Assembly: GCF_040939455.1 (NCBI RefSeq)
Contig: NC_134119.1
Span: forward strand, 72,897,638-72,961,637
DNA: 64,000 nucleotides
Reading direction: 5' to 3'
Source of the DNA: Microcebus murinus
Lineage: Eukaryota; Chordata; Mammalia; Primates; Cheirogaleidae
In this document: piece by piece, positions 36,810-49,306 of the stretch
Position numbering within the stretch: position 1 is the first letter of the stretch
How the letters are laid out: each line of letters starts with the position of its first letter
Program-made: the position numbers and the translations under genes
The notes under the pieces: model-generated
What the model saw: only the letters and a program-made list of their open reading frames with translations
Told to the model about the DNA's origin: nothing
Database searches by the model: none

Positions 36810-39456
36810 GATCTGGCTGTGTCCACTCGCCCACGGGAGACGGGCAGGCAGGGCGCAGTGCGGATCTGGCTGTGTCCACTCACCCACGGGAGTCGGGCAG
36901 GCAGGGCGCAGTGCGGATCTGGCTGTGTCCACTCACCGACGGTAGACGGGCAGGCAGGGCGCAGTGCGGATCTGGCTGTGTCCACTCACCCACGGCAGAA
37001 GGGCAGGCAGGGCGCAGTGCGGATCTGGCTGTGTCCACTCGCCCACGGGAGACGGGCAGGCACGGCGCAGTGCGGATCTGGCTGTGTCCACCTACCCACG
37101 GCAGGCGGTCAGGCAGGGCGCAGTGCTGATCTGGCTGTGTCCACTCACACACGGCAGACGGTCAGGCAGGGCGCAGTGCGGATCTGGCTGTGTCCATCGC
37201 CCACGGCAGACGGACAGGCAGGGCGCAGTGTGGATCTGGCTGTGTCCACTCACCGACGGCAGACGGTCAGGCAGGGCGCAGTGCGGAACTGGCTGTGTCC
37301 ACTCACCCACGGCAGACGGTCAGGCAGGGCGCAGTGCGGATCTGGCTGTGTCCACTCGCCCACGCAGACGGGCAGGCAGGGCGCAGTGTGGATCTGGCTG
37401 TGTCCACTCACCCATGGCTGACGGTCAGGCAGGGCGCAGTGCGGAACTGGCTGTGTCCACTCGCCCCCGGCAGGCGGTCAGGCAGGGCGCAGAGTGGATC
37501 TGGCTGTGTCCACTCACCCACGGCAGACGGTCAGGCAGTGCGCAGTGCGGATCTGGCTGTGTCCACTCGCCCATGGCAGACGGGCCGGCAGGGCGCAGTG
37601 TGGATCTGGCTGTGTCCACTCACCGACGGCAGACGGTCAGGCAGGGCGCAGTGCGGATCTAGCTGTGTCCACTCGCCCACGACAGACGGGCAGGCAGGGC
37701 GCAGTGCGGATCTGGCTGTGTCCACTCGCCCACGGCAGACGGGCTGGCAGGGTGCAGTGCGGATCTGGCTGTGTCCACTCGCCCACGGGAGACGGGCAGA
37801 TAGGGCGCAGTGCGGATCTGGCTGTGTCCACTCACTGACGGGAGACGGGCAGGCAGGGCGCAGTGCGGATCTGGCTGTGTTCACTCACCCACGGCAGAAG
37901 GGCAGGCAGGGCGCAGTGCGGATCTGGCTGTGTCCACTCGCCCACCGGAGACGGGCAGGCAGGGCGCAGTGCGGATCTGGTTGTGTCCACTCGCCCACGG
38001 CAGACGGACAGGCAGGGCGCAGTGTGGATCTGGCTGTGTCCACTCACCGACGGCAGACGGTCAGGCAGGGCGCAGTGCGGATCTGGCTGTGTCCACTCGC
38101 CCACGACAGACGGGCAGGCAGGGCGCAGTGCGGATATGGCTGTGTCCACTCGCCCACGGGAGACGGGCAGGCAGTGCGCAGTGTGGATCTGGCTGTGTCC
38201 ACTCGCCCATGGCAGACGGGCAGGCAGGGCGCAGTGTGGATCTGGCTGTGTCCACTCACCGACGGCAGACGGTCAGGCAGGGCGCAGTGCGTATCAGCTG
38301 TGTCCACTCGCCCACGACAGACGGGCAGGCAGGGCGCAGTGCGGATCTGGCAGTGTCCACTCGCCAACGGGAGACGGGCAGGCAGCGTGCAGTGCGGATC
38401 TGGCTGTGTCCACTCACCCACGGGAGACGGGCAGGCAGGGCGCAGTGCGGATCTGGCTGTGTCCACTCACTTACGGGAGACGGGCAGGCAGGGCGCAGTG
38501 CGGATCTGGCTGTGTCCACTCACCCACGGGAGACGGGCAGGCAGGGCGCAGTGCGGATATGGCGGTGTCCACTCACCCATGAAGGACGGTCAGGCCAGGT
38601 GCAGTGCGGATCTGGCTGTGTCCACTCACCCACGGTAGACGGGCAGGTACGGTGCAGTGCGGATCTGGCTGTGTCCACTCACCCACGTGAGACGGGCAGG
38701 CAAGGCGCAGTGCGGATCTGGCTGTGTCCACTCACCCACGGGAGACTGTCAGGCAGGGCGCAGTGCGGATCTGGCTGTGTCCACTCGCCCACGGGAGACG
38801 GGCAGGCATGGCGCAGTGCGGATCTGGCTGTGTCCACTCGCCCACGGCAGACGGGCAGGCAGGGCGCAGTGTGGATCTGGATGTGTCCACTCACCGACGG
38901 CAGACGGTCAGGCAGGGCGCAGTGCGGATCTAGCTGTGTCCACTCGCCCACGACAGACGGGCAGGCAGGGCGCGGTGCGGATCTGGCTGTGTCCACTCGC
39001 CCACGGGAGACGGGCAGGCAGCGCGCAGTGCGGATCTGGCTGTGTCCACTCACCCACGGGAGACGGGCAGGCAGGGCGCAGTGCGGATCTGGCTGTGTCC
39101 ACTCACTGACGGGAGACGGGCAGGCAGGGCACAGTGCGGATCTGGCTGTGTCCACTCACCCACGGGAGACGGGCAGGCAGGGCGCAGTGCGGATCTGGCG
39201 GTGTCCACTCACCCACGAAGGACGGTCAGGCAGGGTGCAGTGCGGATCCGGCTATGTCCACTCACCCACGGGAGACGGACAGGTAGGGTGCAGTGCGGAT
39301 CAGGCTGTGTCCACTCACCCACGTGAGACGGGCAGGCAAGGCGTAGTGCGGATCTGGCAGTGTCCACTCGCCCACGGGAGACGGGCAGGCAGGGCGCAGT
39401 GCGGATCTGGCTGTGTCCACTCGCCCACGACAGACGGTCAGGCAGGGCGCAGTGCG
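36810..39456 (+). repeat. 2.65-kb tandem duplication, copy 1
   Basis: This 2,647-bp segment is 50 units less three bases, and it recurs directly downstream. It spans the right boundary of the 12-kb copy at 38,470, so it was duplicated after the 12-kb event. Shared markers are GTGTCCATCGCCC (37,190 and 39,837), GCGTATCAGCTGTG (38,289 and 40,936), CACTTACGGG (38,469 and 41,116) and CACCCATGAAGG (38,573 and 41,220). Left homology ends near 36,810, where CAAGGCTCAG at 36,795 has no match upstream of the second copy. Confidence 0.9.
38284..38335 (+). repeat. 52-bp unit with GCGTATCAGCTG
   Basis: This unit reads GTGCGTATCAGCTGTGTCC where the norm is GTGCGGATCTGGCTGTGTCC, so it lacks one base and has altered neighbours. 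The same odd form occurs near 25,949, 38,289 and 40,936. These are exactly the places predicted by the 12,340-bp and 2,647-bp shifts, so it is a good single-copy tag for tracing both duplications. Confidence 0.85.
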
Positions 39457-42105
39457 GATCTGGCTGTGTCCACTCGCCCACGGGAGACGGGCAGGCAGGG
39501 CGCAGTGCGGATCTGGCTGTGTCCACTCACCCACGGGAGTCGGGCAGGCAGGGCGCAGTGCGGATCTGGCTGTGTCCACTCACCGACGGTAGACGGGCAG
39601 GCAGGGCGCAGTGCGGATCTGGCTGTGTCCACTCACCCACGGCAGAAGGGCAGGCAGGGCGCAGTGCGGATCTGGCTGTGTCCACTCGCCCACGGGAGAC
39701 GGGCAGGCACGGCGCAGTGCGGATCTGGCTGTGTCCACCTACCCACGGCAGGCGGTCAGGCAGGGCGCAGTGCTGATCTGGCTGTGTCCACTCACACACG
39801 GCAGACGGTCAGGCAGGGCGCAGTGCGGATCTGGCTGTGTCCATCGCCCACGGCAGACGGACAGGCAGGGCGCAGTGTGGATCTGGCTGTGTCCACTCAC
39901 CGACGGCAGACGGTCAGGCAGGGCGCAGTGCGGAACTGGCTGTGTCCACTCACCCACGGCAGACGGTCAGGCAGGGCGCAGTGCGGATCTGGCTGTGTCC
40001 ACTCGCCCACGCAGACGGGCAGGCAGGGCGCAGTGTGGATCTGGCTGTGTCCACTCACCCATGGCTGACGGTCAGGCAGGGCGCAGTGCGGAACTGGCTG
40101 TGTCCACTCGCCCCCGGCAGGCGGTCAGGCAGGGCGCAGAGTGGATCTGGCTGTGTCCACTCACCCACGGCAGACGGTCAGGCAGTGCGCAGTGCGGATC
40201 TGGCTGTGTCCACTCGCCCATGGCAGACGGGCCGGCAGGGCGCAGTGTGGATCTGGCTGTGTCCACTCACCGACGGCAGACGGTCAGGCAGGGCGCAGTG
40301 CGGATCTAGCTGTGTCCACTCGCCCACGACAGACGGGCAGGCAGGGCGCAGTGCGGATCTGGCTGTGTCCACTCGCCCACGGCAGACGGGCTGGCAGGGT
40401 GCAGTGCGGATCTGGCTGTGTCCACTCGCCCACGGGAGACGGGCAGATAGGGCGCAGTGCGGATCTGGCTGTGTCCACTCACTGACGGGAGACGGGCAGG
40501 CAGGGCGCAGTGCGGATCTGGCTGTGTTCACTCACCCACGGCAGAAGGGCAGGCAGGGCGCAGTGCGGATCTGGCTGTGTCCACTCGCCCACCGGAGACG
40601 GGCAGGCAGGGCGCAGTGCGGATCTGGTTGTGTCCACTCGCCCACGGCAGACGGACAGGCAGGGCGCAGTGTGGATCTGGCTGTGTCCACTCACCGACGG
40701 CAGACGGTCAGGCAGGGCGCAGTGCGGATCTGGCTGTGTCCACTCGCCCACGACAGACGGGCAGGCAGGGCGCAGTGCGGATATGGCTGTGTCCACTCGC
40801 CCACGGGAGACGGGCAGGCAGTGCGCAGTGTGGATCTGGCTGTGTCCACTCGCCCATGGCAGACGGGCAGGCAGGGCGCAGTGTGGATCTGGCTGTGTCC
40901 ACTCACCGACGGCAGACGGTCAGGCAGGGCGCAGTGCGTATCAGCTGTGTCCACTCGCCCACGACAGACGGGCAGGCAGGGCGCAGTGCGGATCTGGCAG
41001 TGTCCACTCGCCAACGGGAGACGGGCAGGCAGCGTGCAGTGCGGATCTGGCTGTGTCCACTCACCCACGGGAGACGGGCAGGCAGGGCGCAGTGCGGATC
41101 TGGCTGTGTCCACTCACTTACGGGAGACGGGCAGGCAGGGCGCAGTGCGGATCTGGCTGTGTCCACTCACCCACGGGAGACGGGCAGGCAGGGCGCAGTG
41201 CGGATATGGCGGTGTCCACTCACCCATGAAGGACGGTCAGGCCAGGTGCAGTGCGGATCTGGCTGTGTCCACTCACCCACGGTAGACGGGCAGGTAGGGT
41301 GCAGTGCGGATCTGGCTGTGTCCACTCACCCACGTGAGACGGGCAGGCAAGGCGCAGTGCGGATCTGGCTGTGTCCACTCACCCACGGGAGACTGTCAGG
41401 CAGGGCGCAGTGCGGATCTGGCTGTGTCCACTCGCCCACGGGAGACGGGCAGGCATGGCGCAGTGCGGATCTGGCTGTGTCCACTCGCCCACGGCAGACG
41501 GGCAGGCAGGGCGCAGTGTGGATCTGGATGTGTCCACTCACCGACGGCAGACGGTCAGGCAGGGCGCAGTGCGGATCTAGCTGTGTCCACTCGCCCACGA
41601 CAGACGGGCAGGCAGGGCGCGGTGCGGATCTGGCTGTGTCCACTCGCCCACGGGAGACGGGCAGGCAGCGCGCAGTGCGGATCTGGCTGTGTCCACTCAC
41701 CCACGGGAGACGGGCAGGCAGGGCGCAGTGCGGATCTGGCTGTGTCCACTCACCCACGGGAGACGGGCAGGCAGGGCGCAGTGCGGATCTGGCGGTGTCC
41801 ACTCACCCACGAAGGACGGTCAGGCAGGGTGCAGTGCGGATCCGGCTATGTCCACTCACCCACGGGAGACGGACAGGTAGGGTGCAGTGCGGATCAGGCT
41901 GTGTCCACTCACCCACGTGAGACGGGCAGGCAAGGCGTAGTGCGGATCTGGCAGTGTCCACTCGCCCACGGGAGACGGGCAGGCAGGGCGCAGTGCGGAT
42001 CTGGCTGTGTCCACTCGCCCACGACAGACGGTCAGGCAGGGCGCAGTGCGGATCTGGCTGTGTCCACTCGCCCACGGGAGACGGGCAGGCAGGGCGCAGT
42101 GCGGA
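39457..42105 (+). repeat. 2.65-kb tandem duplication, copy 2 (one unit shorter)
   Basis: The shift from copy 1 is 2,647 bp up to about 41,740 and 2,594 bp after it. The CTCACTGACGGGAG unit at about 39,103-39,155 in copy 1 is absent here, a clean 53-bp deletion. Apart from that I noticed a single substitution, AGGTAGGGTGC near 41,292 against AGGTACGGTGC near 38,645. The copy ends near 42,105, where a GGCGGTG unit replaces the CGGGAGTCGGG continuation seen at 39,520. Confidence 0.9.
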
Positions 42106-45100
42106 TCTGGCGGTGTCCACTCACCCACGAAGGACGGTCAGGCAGGGTGCAGTGCGGATCTGGCTGTGTCCACTCACCCACGGGAGACGGGCAGGTAGGG
42201 TGCAGTGCGGATCTGGCTGTGTCCACTCACCCACGTGAGACGGGCAGGCAAGGCGCAGTGCGGATCTGGCTGTGTCCACTAACCCACGGGAGATGGTCAG
42301 GCAGGGCGCATTGCGGATCGGGCTGTGTCCACTCACCCACGGCAGACGGGCAGGCAGGGCGCAGTATGGATCTGGCTGTGTCCACTCACCCACTGCAGAC
42401 GGTCAGGCAGGGCGCAGTGCGGATCTGGCTGTGTCCACTCACCCACGGCAGAAGCGCAGGCAAGGCGCAGTGCGGATCTGGCTCTGTCCACTCGCCCACG
42501 GGAGACGGTCAGGCAGGGCGCAGTGCGGATCTGGCTGTGTCCACTCACCCATGGCAGGCGGTCTGGCAGGGCGCAGTGCGGATCTGGCTGTGTCCACTCG
42601 CCCACGGGAGACGGGCAGGCAGCGCGCAGTGCGGATCTGGCTGTGTCCACTCACCCATGGGAGACAAGCAGGCAGGGCGCAGTGCGGATCTGGCTGTGTC
42701 CACTCACTGACGGGAGACGGGCAGGCAGGGCGCAGTGCGGATCTGGCTGTGTCCACTCACCCACGGGAGACGGGCAGGCAGGGTGCAGTGCGGATCTGGC
42801 TGTGTCCACTCACCCACGGGAGACGGACAGGTAGGGTGCAGTGCGGATCAGGCTGTGTCCGCTCACCCACGTGAGACGGGCAGGCAAGGCGCAGTGCCGA
42901 TCTGGCTTGTCCACTCACCTACGGGAGACGGTCAGGCAGGGCGCAGTGCGGATCTGGCAGTGTCCACTCGCCCACGGGAGACGGGCAGGCAAGGCGCAGT
43001 GCGGATCTGGCTGTGTCCACTCACCCACGGGAGTCGGGCAGGCAGGGCGCAGTGCGGATCTGGCTGTGTCCACTCACCGACGGTAGACGGGCAGGCAGGG
43101 CGCAGTGCGGATCTGGCTGTGTCCACTCACCCACGGCAGAAGGGCAGGCAGGGCGCAGTGCGGATCTGGCTGTGTCCACTCCCCCACGGGAGACGGGCAG
43201 GCACGGCGCAGTGCGGATCTGGCTGTGTCCACCTACCCACGGCAGGCGGTCAGGCAGGGCGCAGTGCTGATCTGGCTGTGTCCACTCTCACACGGCAGAC
43301 AGTCAGGCAGGGCGCAGTGCGGATCTGGCTGTGTCCACTCGCCCACGGCAGACGGACAGGCAGGGCACAGTGTGGATCTGGCTGTGTCCACTCACCGACG
43401 GCAGACGGTCAGGCAGGGCGCAGTGCGGAACTGGCTGTGTCCACTCACCCACGGCAGACGGTCAGGCAGGGCGCAGTGCGGATCTGGCTATGTCCACTCG
43501 CCCACGCAGACGGGCAGGCAGGGCGCAGTGTGGATCTGGCTGTGTCCACTCACCCATGGCTGACGGTCAGGCAGGGCGCATTGCGGATCTGGCTGTGTCC
43601 ACTCTCCTCCGGCAGGCGGTCAGGCAGGGCGCAGAGCGGATCTGGCTGTGTCCACTCACCCACGGCAGACGGTCAGGCAGTGCGCAGTGCGGATCTGGCT
43701 GTGTCCACTCGCCCATGCCAGACGGGCCGGCAGGGCGCAGTGTGGATCTGGCTGTGTCCACTCACCGACGGCAGACGGTCAGGCAGGGCGCAGTGCGGAT
43801 CTAGCTGTGTCCACTCGCCCACGACAGACGGGCAGGCAGGGCGCAGTGCGGATCTGGCTGTGTCCACTCACTGACGGGAGACGGGCAGGCAGGGCGCAGT
43901 GCGGATCTGGCTGTGTCCACTCACCCACGGGAGACGGGCAGGCAGGGCGCAGTGCGGATCTGGCGGTGTCCACTCACCCACGAAGGACGGTCAGGCAGGG
44001 TGCAGTGCGGATCTGGCTGTGTCCACTCACTGACGGGAGACGGGCAGGCAGGGCGCAGTGCGGATCTGGCTGTGTCCACTCACTGACGGGAGACGGGCAG
44101 GCAGGGCGCAGTGCGGATCTGGCTGTATCCACTCATCCACGGCAGAAGGGCAGGCAGGGCGCAGTGCGGATCTGGCTGTGTCCACTCGCCCACGGGAGAC
44201 GGGCAGGCAGGGCGCAGTGCGGATCTGGCTGTGTCCACTCACCCACGGGAGACGGGCAGGCAGGGCGCAGTGCGGATCTGGCTGTGTCCACTCACTGACG
44301 GGAGACGGGCAGGCAGGGCGCAGTGCGGATCTGGCTGTGTCCACTCACCCACGGCCGAAGGGCAGGCAGGGCGCAGTGCGGATCTGGCGGTGTCAACTCA
44401 CCCACGAAGGACGGTCAGGCAGGGTGCAGTGCGGATCTGGCTGTGTCCACTCACCCACGGGAGGCGGGCAGGTAGGGCGCAGTGCGGATCTGGCGGTGTC
44501 CACTCACCCACGGCAGACGGGCAGGCAGGGCGCAGTTCGGATCTGGCTGTGTCCACTCACCCACGGGAGACAGGCAGGCAGGGCGCAGTGCGGATCTGGC
44601 GGTGTCCACTCACCCACGAAGGACGGTCAGGCAGGGTGCAGTGCGGATCTGGCTATGTCCACTCACCCACGGGAGACGGACAGGTAGGATGCAGTGCGGA
44701 TCAGGCTGTGTCCACTCACCCACGTGAGATGGGCAGGCAAGGCGCAGTGCGGATCTGGCTGTGTCCACTCACCTACGGGAGACGGTCAGGCAGGGCGCAG
44801 TGCGGATCTGGCAGTGTCCACTCGCCCACGGGAGACGGGCAGGCAGGGCGCCGTGCGGATCTGGCTGTGTCCACTCCCCCACGACAGACGGGCAGGCAGG
44901 GCGCAGTGCGGATCTGGCTGTGTCCACTCGCCCACGGGAGACGGGCCGGCAGTGCGCAGTGCGGATCTGGCTGTGTCCACTCGCCCATGGCAGACGGGCA
45001 GGCAGGGCGCAGTGTGGATCTGGCTGTGTCCACTCACCGACGGCAGACGGTCAGGCAGGGCGCAGTGCGGATCTAGCTGTGTCCACTCGCCCACGACAGA

Positions 45101-48100
45101 CGGGCAGGCAGGGCGCAGTGCGGATCTGGCTGTGTCCACTCGCCCACGGGAGACGGGCAGGCAGGGCGCAGTGCGGATCTGGCGGTGTCCACTCACCCAC
45201 GAAGGACGGTCAGGCAGGGTGCAGTGCGGATCTGGCTGTGTCCACTCACCCACGGGAGACGGGCAGTTAGGGTGCAGTGCGGATCTGGCTGTGTCCACTC
45301 ACCCACGTGAGACGGGCAGGCAAGGCGCAGTGCGGATCTGGCTGTGTCCACTCACCCACGGGAGACGGTCAGGCAGGGCGCAGTGCGGATCTGGCTGTGT
45401 CCACTCGCCCACGGGAGACGGGCAGGCAGGGCGCAGTGCGGATCTGGCTGTGTCCACTCGCCCACGGCAGACGGGCAGGCAGGGCGCAGTGCGGATCTGG
45501 CTGTGTCCACTCACCCACGGCAGACGGTAAGGCAGGGCGCAGTGCGGATCGGGCTGTGTCCACTCGCCCACGGCAGACGGACAGGCAGGGCGCAGTGTGG
45601 ATCTGGCTGTGTCCACTCACCGACGGCAGACGGTCAGGCAGGGCGCAGTGCGGAACTGGCTGTGTCCACTCACCCACGGCAGACGGTCAGGCAGGGCGCA
45701 GTGCGGATCTGGCTGTGTCCACTCGCCCACGCAGACGGGCAGGCAGGGCGCAGTGTGGATCTGGCAGTGTCCACTCACCCACGGCTGACGGTCAGGCAGG
45801 GCGCAGTGCGGATCTGGCTGTGTCCACTCACCCCCGGCAGGCGGTCAGGCAGGGCGCAGAGCGGATCTGGCTGTGTCCACTCACCCACGGCAGACGGTCA
45901 GGCAGTGCGCAGTGCGGATCTGGCTGTGTCCACTCGCCCATGGCAGACGGGCAGGCAGGGCGCAGTGTGGATCTGGCTGTGTCCACTCACCGACGGCAGA
46001 CGGTCAGGCAGGGCGCAGTGCGGATCTAGCTGTGTCCACTCGCCCACGGGTGACGGGCAGGCAGGGCGCAGTGCGGATCTGGCTCTGTCCACTCGCCCAC
46101 GGGAGTCGGGCAGGCAGCGCGCAGTGCGGATCTGGCTGTGTCCACTCACCCACGGGAGACGGGCAGGCAGGGCGCAGTGCGGATCTGGCTGTGTCCACTC
46201 ACTGACGGGAGACGGGCAGGCAGGGCGCAGTGCGGATCTGGCTGTGTCCACTCACCCACGGGAGACGGGCAGGCAGGGCGCAGTGCGGATCTGGCGGTGT
46301 CCACTCACCCACGAAGGACGGTCAGGCAGGGCGCAGTGCGGATCTGGCGGTGTCCACTCACCCACGAAGGACGGTCAGGCAGGGTGCAGTGCGGATCTGG
46401 CTGTGTCCACTCACCCACGGGAGACGGACAGGTAGGGTGCAGTGCGGATCAGGCTGTGTCCACTCACCCACGTGAGACGGGCAGGCAAGGCGCAGTGCGG
46501 ATCTGGCTTGTCCACTCACCTACGGGAGACGGTCAGGCAGGGCGCAGTGCGGATCTGGCTGTGTCCACTCACCCACGGGAGACAGGCAGGCAGGGCGCAG
46601 TGCGGATCTGGCTGTGTCCACTCACCCACGGGAGACGGGCAGGCAGGGCGCAGTGCGGATTTGGCTGTGTCCACTCACCCACGGCAGAAGGGCAGGCAGG
46701 GCGCAGTGCGGATCTGGCTTTGTCCATTCGCCCCCGGGAGAAGGGCAGGCAGGGCGCAGTGCGGATCTGGCTGTGTCCACTCACCCACGGCAGGCAGTCA
46801 GGCAGGGCGCAGTGCTGATCTGGCTGTGTCCACTCACCCACGGCAGACGGTCAGGCAGGGCGCAGTGCGGATCTGGCTGTGTCCACTCACCCACGGCAGA
46901 CGGTCAGGAAGGGCGCAGTGCGGATCTGGCTGTGTCCACTCGCCCACGCAGACGGGCAGGCAGGGCGCAGTGTGGATCTGGCAGTGTCCACTCACCCACG
47001 GCTGACGGTCAGGCAGGGCGCAGTGCGGATCTGGCTGTGTCCACTCACCCACGGCAGACGGTCAGGCAGGGTGCAGTGCGGATCTGGCTGTGTCCACTCA
47101 CCCACGGCAGGCGGTCAGGCAGGGCGCAGTGCTGATCTTGCTTTGTCCACTCACCCACGGCAGACGGTCAGGCATTGCGCAGTGCGGATCTGGCTGTGTC
47201 CACTCGCCCATGGCAGACGGGCAGGCAGGGCGCAGTGTGGATCTGGCTGTGTCCACTCACCGACGGCAGACGGTCAGGCAGGGCGCAGTGCGGATCTAGC
47301 TGTGTCCACTCGCCCACGACAGACGGGCATGCAGGGCGCAGTGCGGATCTGGCTGTGTCCACTCACCCACGGGAGACGGGCAGGCAGCGCGCAGTGCGGA
47401 TCTGGCTGTGTCGACTCACCCACGGGAGACGGGCAGGTAGGGCGCAGTGCGGATCTGGCTGTGTCCACTCACCCACGTGAGACAGGCAGGCAAGGCGCAG
47501 TGCGGATCTGGCTGTGTCCACTGACCCACGGCAGACGGGCAGGCAGGGCGCAGTGCGGATCTGGCTGTGTCCACTCGCCTACGGGAGACGGGCAGGCAGG
47601 GCGCAGTGCGGATCTTGCTGTGTCCACTCACCCACGGCAGGCGGTCAGGCAGGGCGCAGTGCGGATCTGGCTGTGTCCACTCACCCACGGCAGACGGTCA
47701 GGCAGGGCGCAGTGCGGATCTGGCTGTGTCCACTCGCCCACGATAGATGGGCAGGCAGGGCGCAGTGCGGATCTGGCTGTGTGCACTCACCCACGACAGA
47801 CGGGCAGGCAGGGCGCAGTGTGGATCTGGCTGTGTCCACTCACCCACGGGAGACGATCAGGCAGCGCGCAGTGCGGATCTGGCTGTGTCGACTCACCCAC
47901 GGGAGACGGGCAGGCAGGGCGCAGTGCGGATCTGGCTGTGTCCACTCACTGACGGGAGACGGGCAGGCAGGGCGCAGTGCGGATCTGGCTGTGTCCACTC
48001 ACCCACGGGAGACGGGCAGGCAGGGCGCAGTGCGGAACTGGCGGTGTCCACTCACCCACGAAGGACGGTCAGGCAGTGTGCAGTGCGGATCTGGCTGTGT

Positions 48101-48300
48101 CCACTCACCCACGGGAGACGGGCAGGTAGGGCGCAGTGCGGATCTGGCTGTGTCCACTCACCCACGTGAGACAGGCAGGCAAGGCGCAGTGCGGATCTGG
48201 CTGTGTCCACTGACCCACGGCAGACGGGCAGGCAGGGCTCAGTGCGGATCTGGCTGTGTCCACTCGCCCACGGGAGACGGGCAGGCAGGGCGCAGTGCGG
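42106..48300 (+). repeat. Older relatives of the 12-kb sequence
   Basis: This part is a shuffled relative of 17-24 kb. About 43,000-45,300 follows 17,400-20,700 with losses and gains of whole units: the unit order at 44,482-44,820 matches 19,910-20,248 at a shift of 24,572 bp. About 47,080-48,300 follows 16,090-17,400 and 23,030-24,530, with CACGATAGATGGGC at 47,739. About 45,570-46,300 recurs near 57,584-58,314 at a shift of 12,014 bp. Divergence is greater than between the 12-kb copies, so these are older. Confidence 0.75.
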
Positions 48301-48389
48301 ATCTGGCTGTGTCCACTCACCCACGGGAGTCGGGCAGGCAGGGCGCAGTGCGGATCTGGCTGTGTCCACTCGCCCACGCAGACGGGCAG

Positions 48390-49080
48390 GCAGGGCGCAG
48401 TGTGGATCTGGCAGTGTCCACTCACCCACGGCTGATGGTCAGGCAGGGCGCAGTGCGGATCTGGCTGTGTCCACTCACCCCCGGCAGGCGGTCAGGCAGG
48501 GCGCAGAGCGGATCTGGCTGTGTCCACTCACCCACGGCAGACGGTCAGGCAGTGCGCAGTGCGGATCTGGCTGTGTCCACTCGCCCATGGCAGACGGGCA
48601 GGCAGGGCGCAGTGTGGATCTGGCTGTGTCCACTCACCGACGGCAGACGGTCAGGCAGGGCGCAGTGCGGATCTAGCTGTGTCCACTCGCCCACGGGTGA
48701 CGGGCAGGCAGGGCGCAGTGCGGATCTGGCTCTGTCCACTCACCCACGGGAGTCGGGCAGGCAGCGCGCAGTGCGGATCTGGCTGTGTCCACTCACCAAC
48801 GGGAGACGGGCAGGCAGGGCGCAGTGCGGATCTGGCTGTGTCCACTCACTGACGGGAGACGGGCAGACAGGGCGCAGTGCGGATCTGGCTGTGTCCACTC
48901 ACCCACGGGAGATGGGCAGGCAGGGCGCAGTGCGGATCTGGCGGTGTCCACTCACCCACGAAGGACGGTCAGGCAGGGCGCAGTGCGGATCTGGCGGTGT
49001 CCACTCACCCACGAAGGACGGTCAGGCAGGGTGCAGTGCGGATCTGGCTGTGTCCACTCACCCACGGGAGACGGACAGGT
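48390..49080 (+). repeat. 0.7-kb block repeated 6,086 bp downstream (left copy)
   Basis: The unit order matches about 54,476-55,166. Shared variants are GGCTGATGGTCAGG near 48,431 and 54,517, CACCAACGGGAG near 48,794 and 54,880, and GGGCAGACAGGGC near 48,862 and 54,948. At 49,089 the left copy lacks the GTGAGACGGG unit that the right copy has at 55,204, which shortens the shift to 6,033 bp further on. Confidence 0.8.
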
Positions 49081-49306
49081 AGGGTGCAGTGCGGATCTGG
49101 CTTGTCCACTCACCTACGGGAGACGGTCAGGCAGGGCGCAGTGCGGATCTGGCTGTGTCCACTCGCCCACGGGAGACGGGCAGGCAGGGCGCAGTGCGGA
49201 TCTGGCTGTGTCCACTCACCCACGGGAGACGGTCAGGCAGGGCGCAGTGCGGATCTGGCTGTGTCCACTCGCCCACGGGAGACGGGCAGGCAGGGCGCAG
49301 TGCGGA

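Larger units (their letters stand above)
26131..38470 (+). repeat. 12-kb tandem duplication, copy 2 (12,340 bp)
   Basis: This copy begins where copy 1 ends. The left junction lies between about 26,100 and 26,158: left of it the sequence matches 38,440, and right of it 14,029. It ends where CACTTACGGG at 38,469 replaces CACCCACGGG at 26,129. It is 211 bp longer than copy 1 because it retains four units at 29,381-29,592. Differences from copy 1 include GGTTGGGCGC at about 36,000 against GGTAGGGCGC, CACAGCTGAAGG near 34,343 against CACGGCTGAAGG, and GGCTGACGGAC near 30,056 against GGCAGACGGAC. Its right 1.7 kb is duplicated again by the 2.65-kb event. Confidence 0.93.
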
